Source: Paludibacteraceae bacterium (GTDB lineage Bacteria > Bacteroidota > Bacteroidia > Bacteroidales > Paludibacteraceae). From it: a stretch of DNA of 39,072 bases. Positions within the stretch are counted from its first letter, which is position 1. Every line of letters starts with the position of its first letter. Shown in pieces: positions 1-7,700 of this stretch. The translations under genes were made by a program, and so were the position numbers. Where the stretch lies: assembly GCA_017541805.1 (NCBI GenBank), contig JAFXYK010000013.1, positions 1-39,072 on the forward strand, written 5' to 3'. The notes under the pieces are model-generated. The model ran no database searches. It was not told the origin of the DNA and worked only from the letters and a program-made list of their open reading frames with translations.

Positions 1-186
1 CAACACCCGCACACCAAACTCAGCCTCAATAGCAGCTTTCACTTCGAGCAGTTTCTCATACCGACGGGCGATGATGACGAGGTCAGCACCTTTTGCCGCC
101 AAAGCGTTCGCCATCTGCACGCCCAGACCTCCACTACAGCCGGTGACGAGTGCCACACGGCCCTTCAAATCAAAGATATCTTTCAT
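1..186 (-). CDS. Short-chain dehydrogenase/reductase, N-terminal part (cut by window edge)
   Basis: The first 62 codons of a minus-strand gene are present. It starts at the ATG complementary to 184-186 and runs off the left edge. The N-terminus reads as a classical SDR Rossmann fold: a beta strand (GRVALVTG), the cofactor-binding glycine motif TGCSGGLG at about residues 15-22, then an alanine-rich helix and ADLVIIARR. SDRs are NAD(P)H-dependent oxidoreductases of alcohols and ketones. The Arg-Arg after the second strand hints at NADP(H), but the catalytic Ser-Tyr-Lys region lies outside the window, so the substrate cannot be judged. The closest general resemblance is to the gluconate 5-dehydrogenase/FabG-like group. 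The gene is preceded by a cobalamin riboswitch, which is unexpected for an SDR and suggests a B12-linked role or a first position in a B12-regulated operon. Confidence 0.85.
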   Translation of the reverse strand, partial: MKDIFDLKGRVALVTGCSGGLGVQMANALAAKGADLVIIARRYEKLLEVKAAIEAEFGVRVL

Positions 187-245
187 ATATTATAGTTGTT
201 TTTGTTATTTGGCAGACAACGAAATGTGTTATAAAATAAAAATAT

Positions 246-267
246 CTCTTCTCTTTCGAGAAAAGAG
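246..267 (-). terminator. Hairpin with U-rich tail in the SDR leader, candidate riboswitch expression platform
   Basis: On the minus strand a hairpin (arms CTCTT..TTCTC and GAGAAGAG, GAAA loop, two-base bulge) is followed by a U-rich run just downstream. It lies between the riboswitch core and the SDR start codon. A 6-bp hairpin with a 3-base loop (267-281) sits immediately upstream and could compete with it. This is consistent with transcription attenuation when cobalamin is bound. The mechanism is inferred, not shown. Confidence 0.5.
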
Positions 268-385
268 TCGAGCGGCTCGACAGAACCGATGACAGGAATT
301 CACAGCAGCGGGACTGTCCCGGATTTGCACCGGATTCCCTTTTAATTCCGCCTTCGCGGAAACCGTCATACACTGTATGTATGTC
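262..385 (-). ncRNA. Cobalamin riboswitch
   Basis: The minus strand carries the conserved core of the cobalamin aptamer in order: a GC hairpin (345-361), AAAAGGGAA, GGTGCAAATCC (complement of 321-331), GGGACAGTCCCGC, and CTGCTGTGA. A degenerate P1/P2-side segment follows at 280-298. The GGTGNAAATCC box, the following C-G-CCCGC and the ACTGT-like element are the hallmarks of this class. The element lies in a leader of about 200 nt between a Bacteroidetes-type promoter and the SDR gene. Bound adenosyl- or methylcobalamin normally lowers expression of the downstream gene. Confidence 0.88.
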
Positions 386-395
386 AAATCGGCTA

Positions 396-426
396 CAAAA
401 GTACTACAAAATTCTGACATACGCAA
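396..426 (-). promoter_or_regulatory. Bacteroidetes-type promoter for the riboswitch/SDR transcript
   Basis: On the minus strand the -7 element TACTTTTG (396-403) matches TAnnTTTG. A -33 TTG (424-426) lies exactly 20 bases upstream. Transcription would start near 389, just before the cobalamin aptamer. Confidence 0.7.
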
Positions 427-445
427 GGAAAATCAAAGATTTTTA

Positions 446-473
446 GTTGAATGTTGAAAGTTTAAGGTTTAAA
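446..473 (+). repeat. Intergenic heptanucleotide array (4 units)
   Basis: Four 7-base units follow one another: GTTGAAT, GTTGAAA, GTTTAAG, GTTTAAA. The array lies between the SDR promoter and the terminator of the minus-strand operon. It has the same 7-base period and GTxxAA style as arrays inside genes elsewhere in the window. Confidence 0.7.
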
Positions 474-475
474 GG

Positions 476-510
476 CACAAAAAAAGCACAACCGTTTGGG
501 CTGTGCCTTT
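476..510 (-). terminator. Terminator of the minus-strand operon
   Basis: The minus strand forms GCACAGCC-loop-GGTTGTGC with one mismatch, followed by seven U. It lies just past the last ORF of the operon (stop at 535-537). Confidence 0.7.
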
Positions 511-534
511 TCTATCTCTGTGATTGATTTAAAT

Positions 535-720
535 TTAATCGATTCTGACGGAATTGGCTATTTCTCCTAATTCTTTCAGGTAGGCCTGGCTTTCGGCTTG
601 AAGTATCATACAGACATACTTGTTTCTGTTGGCAATTACAATGATTTTACCATAGATGAGTGTGCCGAATAACTTGCCAGTGAAGGGACGATATACATAG
701 GTATAACGATGGTTGCCATT
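535..720 (-). pseudogene. Small ORF of about 61 codons without an in-frame start, possibly frameshifted
   Basis: On the minus strand a stop-free frame runs from an in-frame TAA (721-723) to a TAA at 535-537. It encodes a plausible small protein containing YRPFTGKLFGTLIYGKIIVIA and ending GEIANSVRID. The only well-placed ATG (717-719), just behind the stop of the upstream gene, is in another frame and gives 27 residues. One extra base within the first four codons would join that ATG to the long frame. This could be a recent frameshift, a sequencing or assembly indel, or a gene with an unusual start. I recognise no family. Confidence 0.35.
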
Positions 721-731
721 TTAATTGTTTA

Positions 732-1163
732 TTACTTGTGGGGAAGTTCCCAATAGTTAAGTTTGATATTTACTTGCTGCTTGGACTGCTTTCCGATATA
801 ACGAAGGACAAGGTTGTATTTGTACTTGTACATAGCATCCGTGTCTTCAATATTGAATTTTTTACTATCAGAGAACAATCCCTTACGCATTTCACTTCTC
901 CAATCCTCCTCGGAACGACCCGACAGCTCGAATACTTCTTTTACAGTATACCCCTCAAACTCGCTCTCGTCCGCGTATCCAAACAAGACGATGTCTTGAC
1001 CTTCAATCTTAACTCCACCGCACTCAAATGCCGGGTCGGCGTCATTGAGACATTCATAGCGTAAGTGTTCAATAGCCGTCTTGAGGCCATCCGGCACATT
1101 TTGCTGTGCGTACGCACCAATAGTCATCGCTACCATGCATACCAATGTAAAAAACTTGTTCAT
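732..1163 (-). CDS. Secreted protein of unknown function
   Basis: This 143-residue protein has a clear Sec signal peptide: a short basic start (MNK), a hydrophobic core, and a likely cleavage after AYA near residue 19. The mature part of about 124 residues is acidic in its first half and more basic towards the end. It contains two cysteines (in YECLN and FECGG) that could form a disulfide in the periplasm. It lacks the lipoprotein cysteine. No catalytic motif or family is recognisable. It is the last intact gene of a minus-strand operon, 43 bp after the preceding secreted protein, and no promoter is visible in that gap. Confidence 0.75.
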   Translation of the reverse strand: MNKFFTLVCMVAMTIGAYAQQNVPDGLKTAIEHLRYECLNDADPAFECGGVKIEGQDIVLFGYADESEFEGYTVKEVFELSGRSEEDWRSEMRKGLFSDSKKFNIEDTDAMYKYKYNLVLRYIGKQSKQQVNIKLNYWELPHK

Positions 1164-1206
1164 GCTATCTTGGTATTGTTTATTTCTTTATTTCACTTCT
1201 TAGCCA

Positions 1207-2412
1207 TTATGGCACGATTATTTCCGAGCCGGTGAGGGTGTAGGTGTGGCCGTTCTTCTCGATGAAGAGTTGGCCATCCTTCAGGAATTTATGATTTATG
1301 ATTTCTGATTTTTGATTTTCGATGGCTTGTGAGCCTTCGGTTTGGGTGGTATGGTTACCAGACTCAAGGGCAAAAGGCACAGGATCCATGTTGGTGTCCT
1401 GTTCGCCTGAGCGATCACAATCGATCCACATCGCATAGACATCCATGTCCTTATCGAGCGTCCAGATCTTCTGGTTAGAGTCGGTGAAGACCAGGTGGAT
1501 ATGGTACTTGTAGGCATTAGGGAGTGCGGAAGGCCCGACCTTGGTGACATCCATCTGCGCGAGTTTGATAGAGGCTTGCGACCAGCCCTGTTCCGCCTTG
1601 CTGGGGAAGATGAAATAGGAGTGTTTGGAGCCCGCTTGGCAGTTGAGGAAATACTTCTGTCCCGGCGTGTAATCGGACTTATACGTACCTGCGATGGAGT
1701 ATTGCGTAGGCGCGAGGATCTCCAATCCGATCTGCGGCACAGCCTCGTCGTCTTCCTCCTGCGCGAGGAACATGAAGGTCATGAAATACTGGTCATAGGG
1801 ATTGCTCTGGGTGGGGAACTTACTCTCGCATGCGTACATCTCCACGTGGGCGTAGTTGAGGTCGAGTTGGTTCTGCGGATCTTCCTGTTCCACCTCGCCG
1901 AGGACATAGAAATAGATGTTATGCTTCTTGTTGTCCGCCCATTGCTTCTCCGCGTCGTAATAGAAGCGGAAACGGAAGTTACTGCCCGACTCGTAGCAGA
2001 GGAAACGGCAGGTGTTGGTATTGGTCTCGAGCATGGTATAACCGCCGTTGGCCTTGAGGGAACATTCCTTACCGCCGGAAGAGAAGGTCAGGCCGTTCTT
2101 CTTGGCCTCACAGCCGATAAAACCGTCTGCCACACGGAGGTAATAGCGGTTAGAACTCTCTTCGCTGACCGTGACATGATAGTCGGCGAGGGCTTCGGAC
2201 GTGATCTTACCATTGTTGACAACTACGCTAACGAAGTTATTCGACGCATCTGTGGCATCCCATACATAGGCCTCGGTAGCCGATTTCTCGTAGACGATGA
2301 GGTAGGTGCCCGACCAGCCTTCAGCGGGTTTGTTGTTGATACGCGTGTAGACCGTTGCGGCCTGTGTTGCGCAAGCGCAGAGCACGCAGAGGAAGAGGAA
2401 TAATTTTCTCAT
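1207..2412 (-). CDS. Secreted protein with recurring C-terminal tail
   Basis: This 401-residue protein starts with a signal peptide (MRKLFLFLCVLCACATQAA). The N-terminal 170 residues follow the pattern GTYLIVYE, a tryptophan-rich stretch, YYLRV, then FRFRFYYD and IYFYVLG. That pattern is common in secreted Bacteroidales proteins and looks like a beta-rich, possibly carbohydrate-facing domain. The middle (about 185-340) is a second beta-rich region. The protein ends in the tail FLKDGQLFIEKNGHTYTLTG, which recurs in three other secreted proteins of this window. The linker before the tail (AIENQKSEIINHK) is encoded by a heptanucleotide array. The enzymatic role is unknown. It lies 18 bp behind the DUF3667 gene and is probably cotranscribed with it. 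Confidence 0.8.
   Translation of the reverse strand: MRKLFLFLCVLCACATQAATVYTRINNKPAEGWSGTYLIVYEKSATEAYVWDATDASNNFVSVVVNNGKITSEALADYHVTVSEESSNRYYLRVADGFIGCEAKKNGLTFSSGGKECSLKANGGYTMLETNTNTCRFLCYESGSNFRFRFYYDAEKQWADNKKHNIYFYVLGEVEQEDPQNQLDLNYAHVEMYACESKFPTQSNPYDQYFMTFMFLAQEEDDEAVPQIGLEILAPTQYSIAGTYKSDYTPGQKYFLNCQAGSKHSYFIFPSKAEQGWSQASIKLAQMDVTKVGPSALPNAYKYHIHLVFTDSNQKIWTLDKDMDVYAMWIDCDRSGEQDTNMDPVPFALESGNHTTQTEGSQAIENQKSEIINHKFLKDGQLFIEKNGHTYTLTGSEIIVP
1286..1320 (-). repeat. In-frame heptanucleotide array, AAAAATC type (5 units)
   Basis: On the coding (minus) strand five units run GAAAATC, AAAAATC, AGAAATC, ATAAATC, ATAAATT. They encode the linker ENQKSEIINHK directly in front of the C-terminal tail of the 401-residue protein. 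Confidence 0.85.
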
Positions 2413-2430
2413 ATATCGATGTTCGTTTTA

Positions 2431-3213
2431 TTAGATTTTGCTTAGTACGATGCCCGTTATGATAAGCATCACCAAGATGATGATACTCAACGTAGCGCAT
2501 ATCATCAATCGCCAGAACGTACCCCAATAACCGTAGCCGAAAAACTGCTTGTAGGTAGCGAAAGTGTAAAGGAACGTCAGTACGAGCAGTGTGAGCCTAT
2601 GTTCAGCGAAGACAGACGAGATGATAAACGACAAAATTGCTATGTACACCTGCAGGAAGAATCCTTCGGGAATCGTGTGGTGCGGATAGCGCGGCGCGTT
2701 GCGGAACAACCACCATGTGGGAAGAATAAAGATACATCCGGAGAGCAGGGCGTTGATATTCTCATGATTCTCCAGCCAAGTCAAGGCCATGTCAAGATAT
2801 ATGTACCCTGTGTCCGTAGAATCTTTGACCGGCGTGGGAAAGAAGAACATTACCACAGCCACAATCGCCGCTAAGATAAAGAGCAGTTTAACCGGCGGAT
2901 AACTGACCTGTCTCTTGCCGCTGACATAGTCTCGCACCAGATAGCCGGGTCGCCAGAGCAGTTGCCATAAGGTATAGATGGCAGATCGCGATTCGATACC
3001 CCATAACTGACCTATTCCTTCCCAAAGGGAACGCCATCCGATACGGCCATGCCGAGCCGCCTGAGAACAGACCGGACAATAATTGCCGACAAACGTGTGC
3101 CCGCAGTTATTGCAGACATGCTCTGTCTCATCCAAGCGGTAATGCGCTTGCGGCTGTTGCTGCCATGCCCTGAACGCCCGCCATTGGATATATATCCAAT
3201 CCGTTATTTTCAT
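2431..3213 (-). CDS. DUF3667 family membrane protein with N-terminal zinc ribbon
   Basis: This 260-residue protein begins with a soluble segment carrying a four-cysteine zinc ribbon, CNNCGHTF-GNYCPVC at about residues 34-50. It continues with W-rich amphipathic stretches and several transmembrane helices (around 108-125, 150-165, 185-200, 208-222 and 233-255). This order is typical of the Bacteroidetes DUF3667 family, whose function is unknown. It lies 9 bp behind the acid phosphatase gene in the same direction, so the two are likely cotranscribed. The zinc ribbon suggests regulatory or scaffold contacts on the cytoplasmic face, but that is inference. Confidence 0.85.
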   Translation of the reverse strand: MKITDWIYIQWRAFRAWQQQPQAHYRLDETEHVCNNCGHTFVGNYCPVCSQAARHGRIGWRSLWEGIGQLWGIESRSAIYTLWQLLWRPGYLVRDYVSGKRQVSYPPVKLLFILAAIVAVVMFFFPTPVKDSTDTGYIYLDMALTWLENHENINALLSGCIFILPTWWLFRNAPRYPHHTIPEGFFLQVYIAILSFIISSVFAEHRLTLLVLTFLYTFATYKQFFGYGYWGTFWRLMICATLSIIILVMLIITGIVLSKI

Positions 3214-3222
3214 GAGTCTGCG

Positions 3223-3939
3223 TTACTTTGCGCGGAGGGATTGATATTCGCGCTGGGCTTTGAGCACTTGGTTGCGGAAACGCTCACTTCTCTGTAGCGC
3301 ACAGAAACCCACGCTGGCGGCAGTACGTGAGTTATCGACATCGCTCTGCCAGTGTGCGCCAACGATGACACGGCTGTTGCAGTAATCCCAACTGCGTGCC
3401 AGGATCGCCTCTGCGCGCTCTGGAGCTACTTGGGCTAATACCAGACCAATAAGCCATCCCCGTAAGCTATGTCCGCTCGGATAACTGCCTTCTCCGCGTA
3501 GGAACGACTCCTCATGCGAAGGCATCGTATCGTCATAACGCTCAAACGGCCGTTGGCGCTGGTAGAAAGCCTTCGGCTCGATACGCATTGGGTCAACGGT
3601 AGTGATACTATTAACCAGCAGGGCATAAATATGCGGTGTGGTCGCTTCGGAGATAGGCATGCCGAACGCCTCTTGCCAGCGGCTAAGCACGATTTCCAAG
3701 TCATTCCACTCTGCATCCGCGATAGCCATAGCCAGTCGCGCCGAGTCTTGACGTTGCTCCTTGCCCCAGTTATAGCGCACCTCGTCGGAGGCGAACTCGG
3801 GGCTGTTGAAAGCAGGGGGAGGCGGCATGATAGACAATAGGTGTGGCAGTTCTTCCGCAGGGATATATACTTCCGGCGTACCTGCGTTTACCATCGCGGC
3901 CATCAGTACCGCTGCTAAAATCATGAATAGTTTTCTCAT
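3223..3939 (-). CDS. Class A non-specific acid phosphatase (PAP2 superfamily), periplasmic
   Basis: This 238-residue protein has a signal peptide (MRKLFMILAAVLMAAMVNAG). It carries the full tripartite phosphatase signature: K123-x6-R130-P131, P154-S-G-H157, and S189-R190-x5-H196-x2-D200. In this family the first histidine is the acid/base residue and H196 is the phosphorylated nucleophile. The protein would hydrolyse phosphomonoesters in the periplasm and so release phosphate or nucleosides. A longer frame exists upstream to 4032, but it would read through the promoter elements. The Met at 3937-3939, directly before the signal peptide, is the better start. It is the first gene of a minus-strand operon. 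Confidence 0.92.
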   Translation of the reverse strand: MRKLFMILAAVLMAAMVNAGTPEVYIPAEELPHLLSIMPPPPAFNSPEFASDEVRYNWGKEQRQDSARLAMAIADAEWNDLEIVLSRWQEAFGMPISEATTPHIYALLVNSITTVDPMRIEPKAFYQRQRPFERYDDTMPSHEESFLRGEGSYPSGHSLRGWLIGLVLAQVAPERAEAILARSWDYCNSRVIVGAHWQSDVDNSRTAASVGFCALQRSERFRNQVLKAQREYQSLRAK

Positions 3940-3970
3940 GGTTGTATGCGTATTTATCGTTTTCTGCGTG

Positions 3971-4001
3971 CAAAGGTACTGCTTTTTTTTGAGATAAACA
4001 A
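3971..4001 (-). promoter_or_regulatory. Promoter of the acid phosphatase operon
   Basis: On the minus strand the -7 TACCTTTG (3971-3978) and the -33 TTG (3999-4001) are 20 bases apart. An A-run lies between them. The expected start of transcription is near 3964, giving a leader of about 25 nt. Confidence 0.75.
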
Positions 4002-4018
4002 AAAAATTGAGCAAAAAC

Positions 4019-4049
4019 TTGCATATATGCAATTTTTATAGTAAATTTG
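4019..4049 (+). promoter_or_regulatory. Promoter of the FMN reductase-AddAB operon
   Basis: A -33 TTG (4019-4021) and -7 TAAATTTG (4042-4049) are 20 bases apart. The -33 lies in the perfect 14-bp palindrome TTGCATATATGCAA (4019-4032). This palindrome may act as an operator or simply reflect the extended -33 consensus seen across the window. Confidence 0.78.
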
Positions 4050-4073
4050 CAGCCGCAAAGGTTTTTCACTTAT

Positions 4074-4703
4074 ATGAAAGTTATTCTGATTAATGGCAGT
4101 CCGCGGAAGGACGGCAACACGAGTATCGCGCTGAACGAGATCGCGCGGAGTTTGGAGAAAGAGCAGATCGCCGCTGAGGTGGTATGGATAGGCAACCGTG
4201 CGGTGCGCGGATGTATCGCCTGTGCGTCGTGCCGTTCCGGCCAACCGTATCCGGACGGTCACACGGGTTGTGTCTTCAACGACGATGTATGCAACGCCAT
4301 CGCGGAGAAATGTGCCGAAGCGGATGCGATCGTGTTCGGCAGTCCTGTCTATTACGGTCAGCCGAACGGTTCGCTGATGAGTCTGATGCAGCGTCTGTTC
4401 TTCAGCCGCGGTGAGGCCTTCCGCAATAAGCCTGCTGCGGCCGTGACGGTATGTCGTCGCGGCGGAGCCACAGCTGCGCTGCAGACATTGCTGATGCCGA
4501 TGCAGATCATGCATATGCCGATCGTCACCTCGCAGTACTGGAACATCGCCTACGGTCGCGAAGAAGGACAGGCGGCGATGGATACCGAAGGTATGCAGAC
4601 CATGCGGGCACTGGGGCAGAACATGGCGCGTATGCTGCGCGGGTTACGACAGGAACCGCTGCCTGAGCGCGAGACACCTCAACCTATGCATTTCATCCGA
4701 TGA
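4074..4703 (+). CDS. NADPH-dependent FMN reductase/iron-sulfur flavoprotein-like protein
   Basis: This 209-residue flavodoxin-fold protein has the FMN phosphate loop G8-S-P-R-K-D-G-N-T-S17 after a first beta strand (KVILIN). GSPVYYGQPNG, around residue 93, contacts the flavin ring in this family. A cysteine cluster C47-x2-C50-x2-C53 with C66 resembles the cluster site of iron-sulfur flavoproteins, although the spacing is not diagnostic. The likely role is flavin-mediated electron transfer or reduction of quinones or other acceptors. The start at 4074 was chosen because upstream codons overlap the promoter. Its stop overlaps the AddA start by 4 bases (ATGA). Confidence 0.85.
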   Translation: MKVILINGSPRKDGNTSIALNEIARSLEKEQIAAEVVWIGNRAVRGCIACASCRSGQPYPDGHTGCVFNDDVCNAIAEKCAEADAIVFGSPVYYGQPNGSLMSLMQRLFFSRGEAFRNKPAAAVTVCRRGGATAALQTLLMPMQIMHMPIVTSQYWNIAYGREEGQAAMDTEGMQTMRALGQNMARMLRGLRQEPLPERETPQPMHFIR

Positions 4704-7700
4704 GCGAAGAACGATTGATAGACATAGCACGGCCGGTGACGGTATGTAAAGCATCCGCGGGTACGGGAAAGACGTACACGCTGGCGGCGTATTATATCGG
4801 TCTGTTGCTGTCGGGCGAAGACTATCGCTCGATACTCGCTATCACGTTCACCAACAAAGCGACGGCCGAGATGAGTGAGCGTATCCTGACCTATCTGTAC
4901 GCCATCGCGCGCGGCGAGGAACAGGCTTTCCTGGATTACGCCAAGCGGTTCATGGTGGGGCATCGTCAGCCTTCTGACGCGGAGTTGCGGACGAGGGCAG
5001 GGGAGTGCTTCCGGACGATGTTAGCCGATTACGACAACGTACAGATACAGACCATCGACTCGTTCCTGCAGACGCTGCTGAGCGGGTTGACGAGTCTGCT
5101 GCGGCAACAGGTAGGCGCGAGCACGGAGTTGGATGTGAAGCAGGTGATACGCCGTGCGGTGGATGAGATGTTAGACGACCCGTCCGAACCGGCATACAAA
5201 GCGATCATCGAGGATTTCGTCGGTGCGCGGCTGGAGGAGGAAGGGAATTGGAACATCCGCAAGGACCTGTGTGCCTTCGCGGAGGAGATGTACAACGAGT
5301 CGGTGCAGCAGTTAGACAGCGCCGGTCTCATCCTTTTCGATGCCGAGCGTGTGGCGGCGCGTCGCGAGCGTATCTTAGCGCAATGGGAGAAGAACGAAGA
5401 CAGAACGAAAGTGCGGAGTCTGTTAGCCGAGTTGGAGCAACAACCGATCGACGAATCGTACGGCAAGAAGCCGATGAAAGATCTGCTGGCGCTGATCAAG
5501 AACACACATGACAGTCTGGAGCGGCCGGAGAAGACGGATAAGACGTACTTGTACCGCGGCCTTTCGGACAGCGCATACAAGAATGCCGCTTCGGGTTCGT
5601 GGGGCAAGGTGCCGGCAGCCATCGCGCAGCTCGCTGCGCAGTTGACGGAAACCAGCCGTGCATGCCGAAACGCCTATTACACCGTGCAGATGACGGTTGA
5701 GTTGAGCCACGAGATGCAGTTCATGAGTGCGCTGCAGACCATCATCAACCGCCAGTTATACGAAGCAAACAGTTCGCTGCTCAGCCGCACGGCCAGTGTG
5801 CTGAGTGAGGCCCTGAAGAGCGGCGATGCGGATTTCATCCTGGAGAAAGCCGGCATCCGATATAAACACGTGCTGATGGATGAGTTCCAGGACACGAGTC
5901 AGTTACAATGGCAGGTGATTCGTCAACTGCTGATGGATGTGCTGGCGGGCGAAGGCAACACGCTGCTGGTCGTAGGCGATATCAAACAGTCGATCTACCG
6001 TTGGCGCAACGGAGACTGGCATATCATGAATGAGTTAACGAATGAAGGAGTTAACGAATTAACGAAGGAAAGATTGAACGGGCGGTTCACGTCGCTGAAG
6101 AAGAATTTCCGAAGCAGCGAAGAGGTGGTGAAGTTTAACCTTGGCTTGTTTAACGAGTTAAAGAGCCAAGAGTCGAGAGTCGAGAGTGGAGAGTCGATAG
6201 GATTGACGCAGCAGATATACGATGAGGGATATACGCCGGAGGACATCGAGGAGTACTACCAGGGGAAGAAGAAAAAAGGCGGCTATGTGCGGTTCAAAGC
6301 CGTAGCGACGAAGGATGAGTCCGGTGCGAAAATAGACACGGAGGCTGCGATCATATCGGATATGTTCGACCGCTTGGAGGAGTTAATGGCCGCCGGTGCA
6401 GCACCTTCGGACATGATGATTCTGATTCGCAAGGGTGCGCAAGCCGCACCTATCACGGAAGCACATGCCGCTTTGGATCCGGAAGTCTATCCGCATCTGA
6501 GTGCCGCATCGATGGTGTCGGCGCAGAGTTTCCTGTTGGAGAGTTCGGAGGCGGTGCAGCTGGTGATCTCGGGTCTGCGGGTGGTTGCCCAACGCGATGA
6601 GTTAGCTGCGCGCCATATAGAGATTCAGACGCAGCGGCCGGAACTGGTGATTCAGTTATGCGAACGCGTGCAAGCGAATACGCCGCTGTACGAGGCGGTG
6701 AGTGAGATCGTGAAGTTGCTGTTGACGGACGAGCACGGCGCCTACTGCGGTCGCGAGACTGCGTACGTGAACTGTCTGCTGGACCGCACGCGTGAGTACG
6801 TGCAGGCGAACGGAAGTAATATAGGTGCGTTCCTCGAGTACTGGAACGAGACGCTGAGCGAGAAATCGATCCCGGTATCGTCGCTCGGTGCGATACAGAT
6901 CATGACCATTCATAAGAGCAAGGGCCTGCAGGCGCAGACGCTGTTCGTGCCCTTCTGTAACTGGAAGAAAGACGACAGTAAGAGTTCGCAGAAGATATGG
7001 TGTCCGATCGCGGAGGAGTTGCACGAAGGGGAGGATTTTATCCCGATCTACAACAAAGAGACGATGCTTTATACGCCGTATGCTGCGGCGTACGAAGAGG
7101 AACATTTCAATGCCTATATCGACAGTCTGAACATGCTGTATGTGGCGCTGACGCGCGCGGAAGATAACCTGTTTATCTACACCGACTACACCCCCGGCAG
7201 CAAAAGCAAAGGGCATGTGGGATACGCGATCATTGATTATGTCGGCGCGCCCGATTTTGAAATCGGCGCTCAGAAGGTGAGAGTTGAGAGTGGAGAGTCA
7301 AGAGTCGATAGTGGAAAACCGTTCTCGTTTGAGGGGACGGAGAAGACGGAGGCGGAGTTATGGTCGAGCAGCGATCAGGTGCGGTTCGTGCAGTCGCAAG
7401 AAGGCGCGATGTACACTGAGTACGGCGAAGAGGCGTATCGTCGTGTAGCCCGCATGGATGAAGGAACGCTGTGCCATGATATCTTCGCCCACATCCGCAA
7501 AGCGGATGAACTGGACGACGTGCTGGATGTGTTTGAGAGCAAAGGTGAGATCCAAGATAAGGAACAGCGGGAACGGTTGCGGAACCTAATCTCGGCCGCA
7601 TGGCAAGGAAATGCGCAGATGAAGGACTGGTTCACGGCACCTTGGGAGTTGCGTCTGGAAGAGGCGATATACCTCGATGAACGAGAGATACGACCCGACC

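Noticed and set aside
170-426. Small ORFs of 65-73 codons over the riboswitch
   Set aside because: They lie in the structured leader, overlap each other in several frames and show no coding features.
1495-2403. Long antisense ORF (302 codons) over the 401-residue secreted protein gene
   Set aside because: It lies wholly opposite a gene with a signal peptide and family-like features. Its composition (many R, V, E, L, H) is typical of antisense frames in this codon usage.
3940-4032. Upstream extension of the acid phosphatase (start MHICKF); also the similar one at 12834-12899 for the first pectinesterase and 35607-35723 for GH53
   Set aside because: The extra codons translate the promoter elements and would bury the signal peptide; the Met before the hydrophobic core is the sensible start.
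4019-4032. Palindrome TTGCATATATGCAA as a pair of divergent promoters, as at 12834-12847
   Set aside because: The minus strand has no TAnnTTTG at the required 20-base spacing from it; the acid phosphatase uses a separate -33 at 3999-4001.
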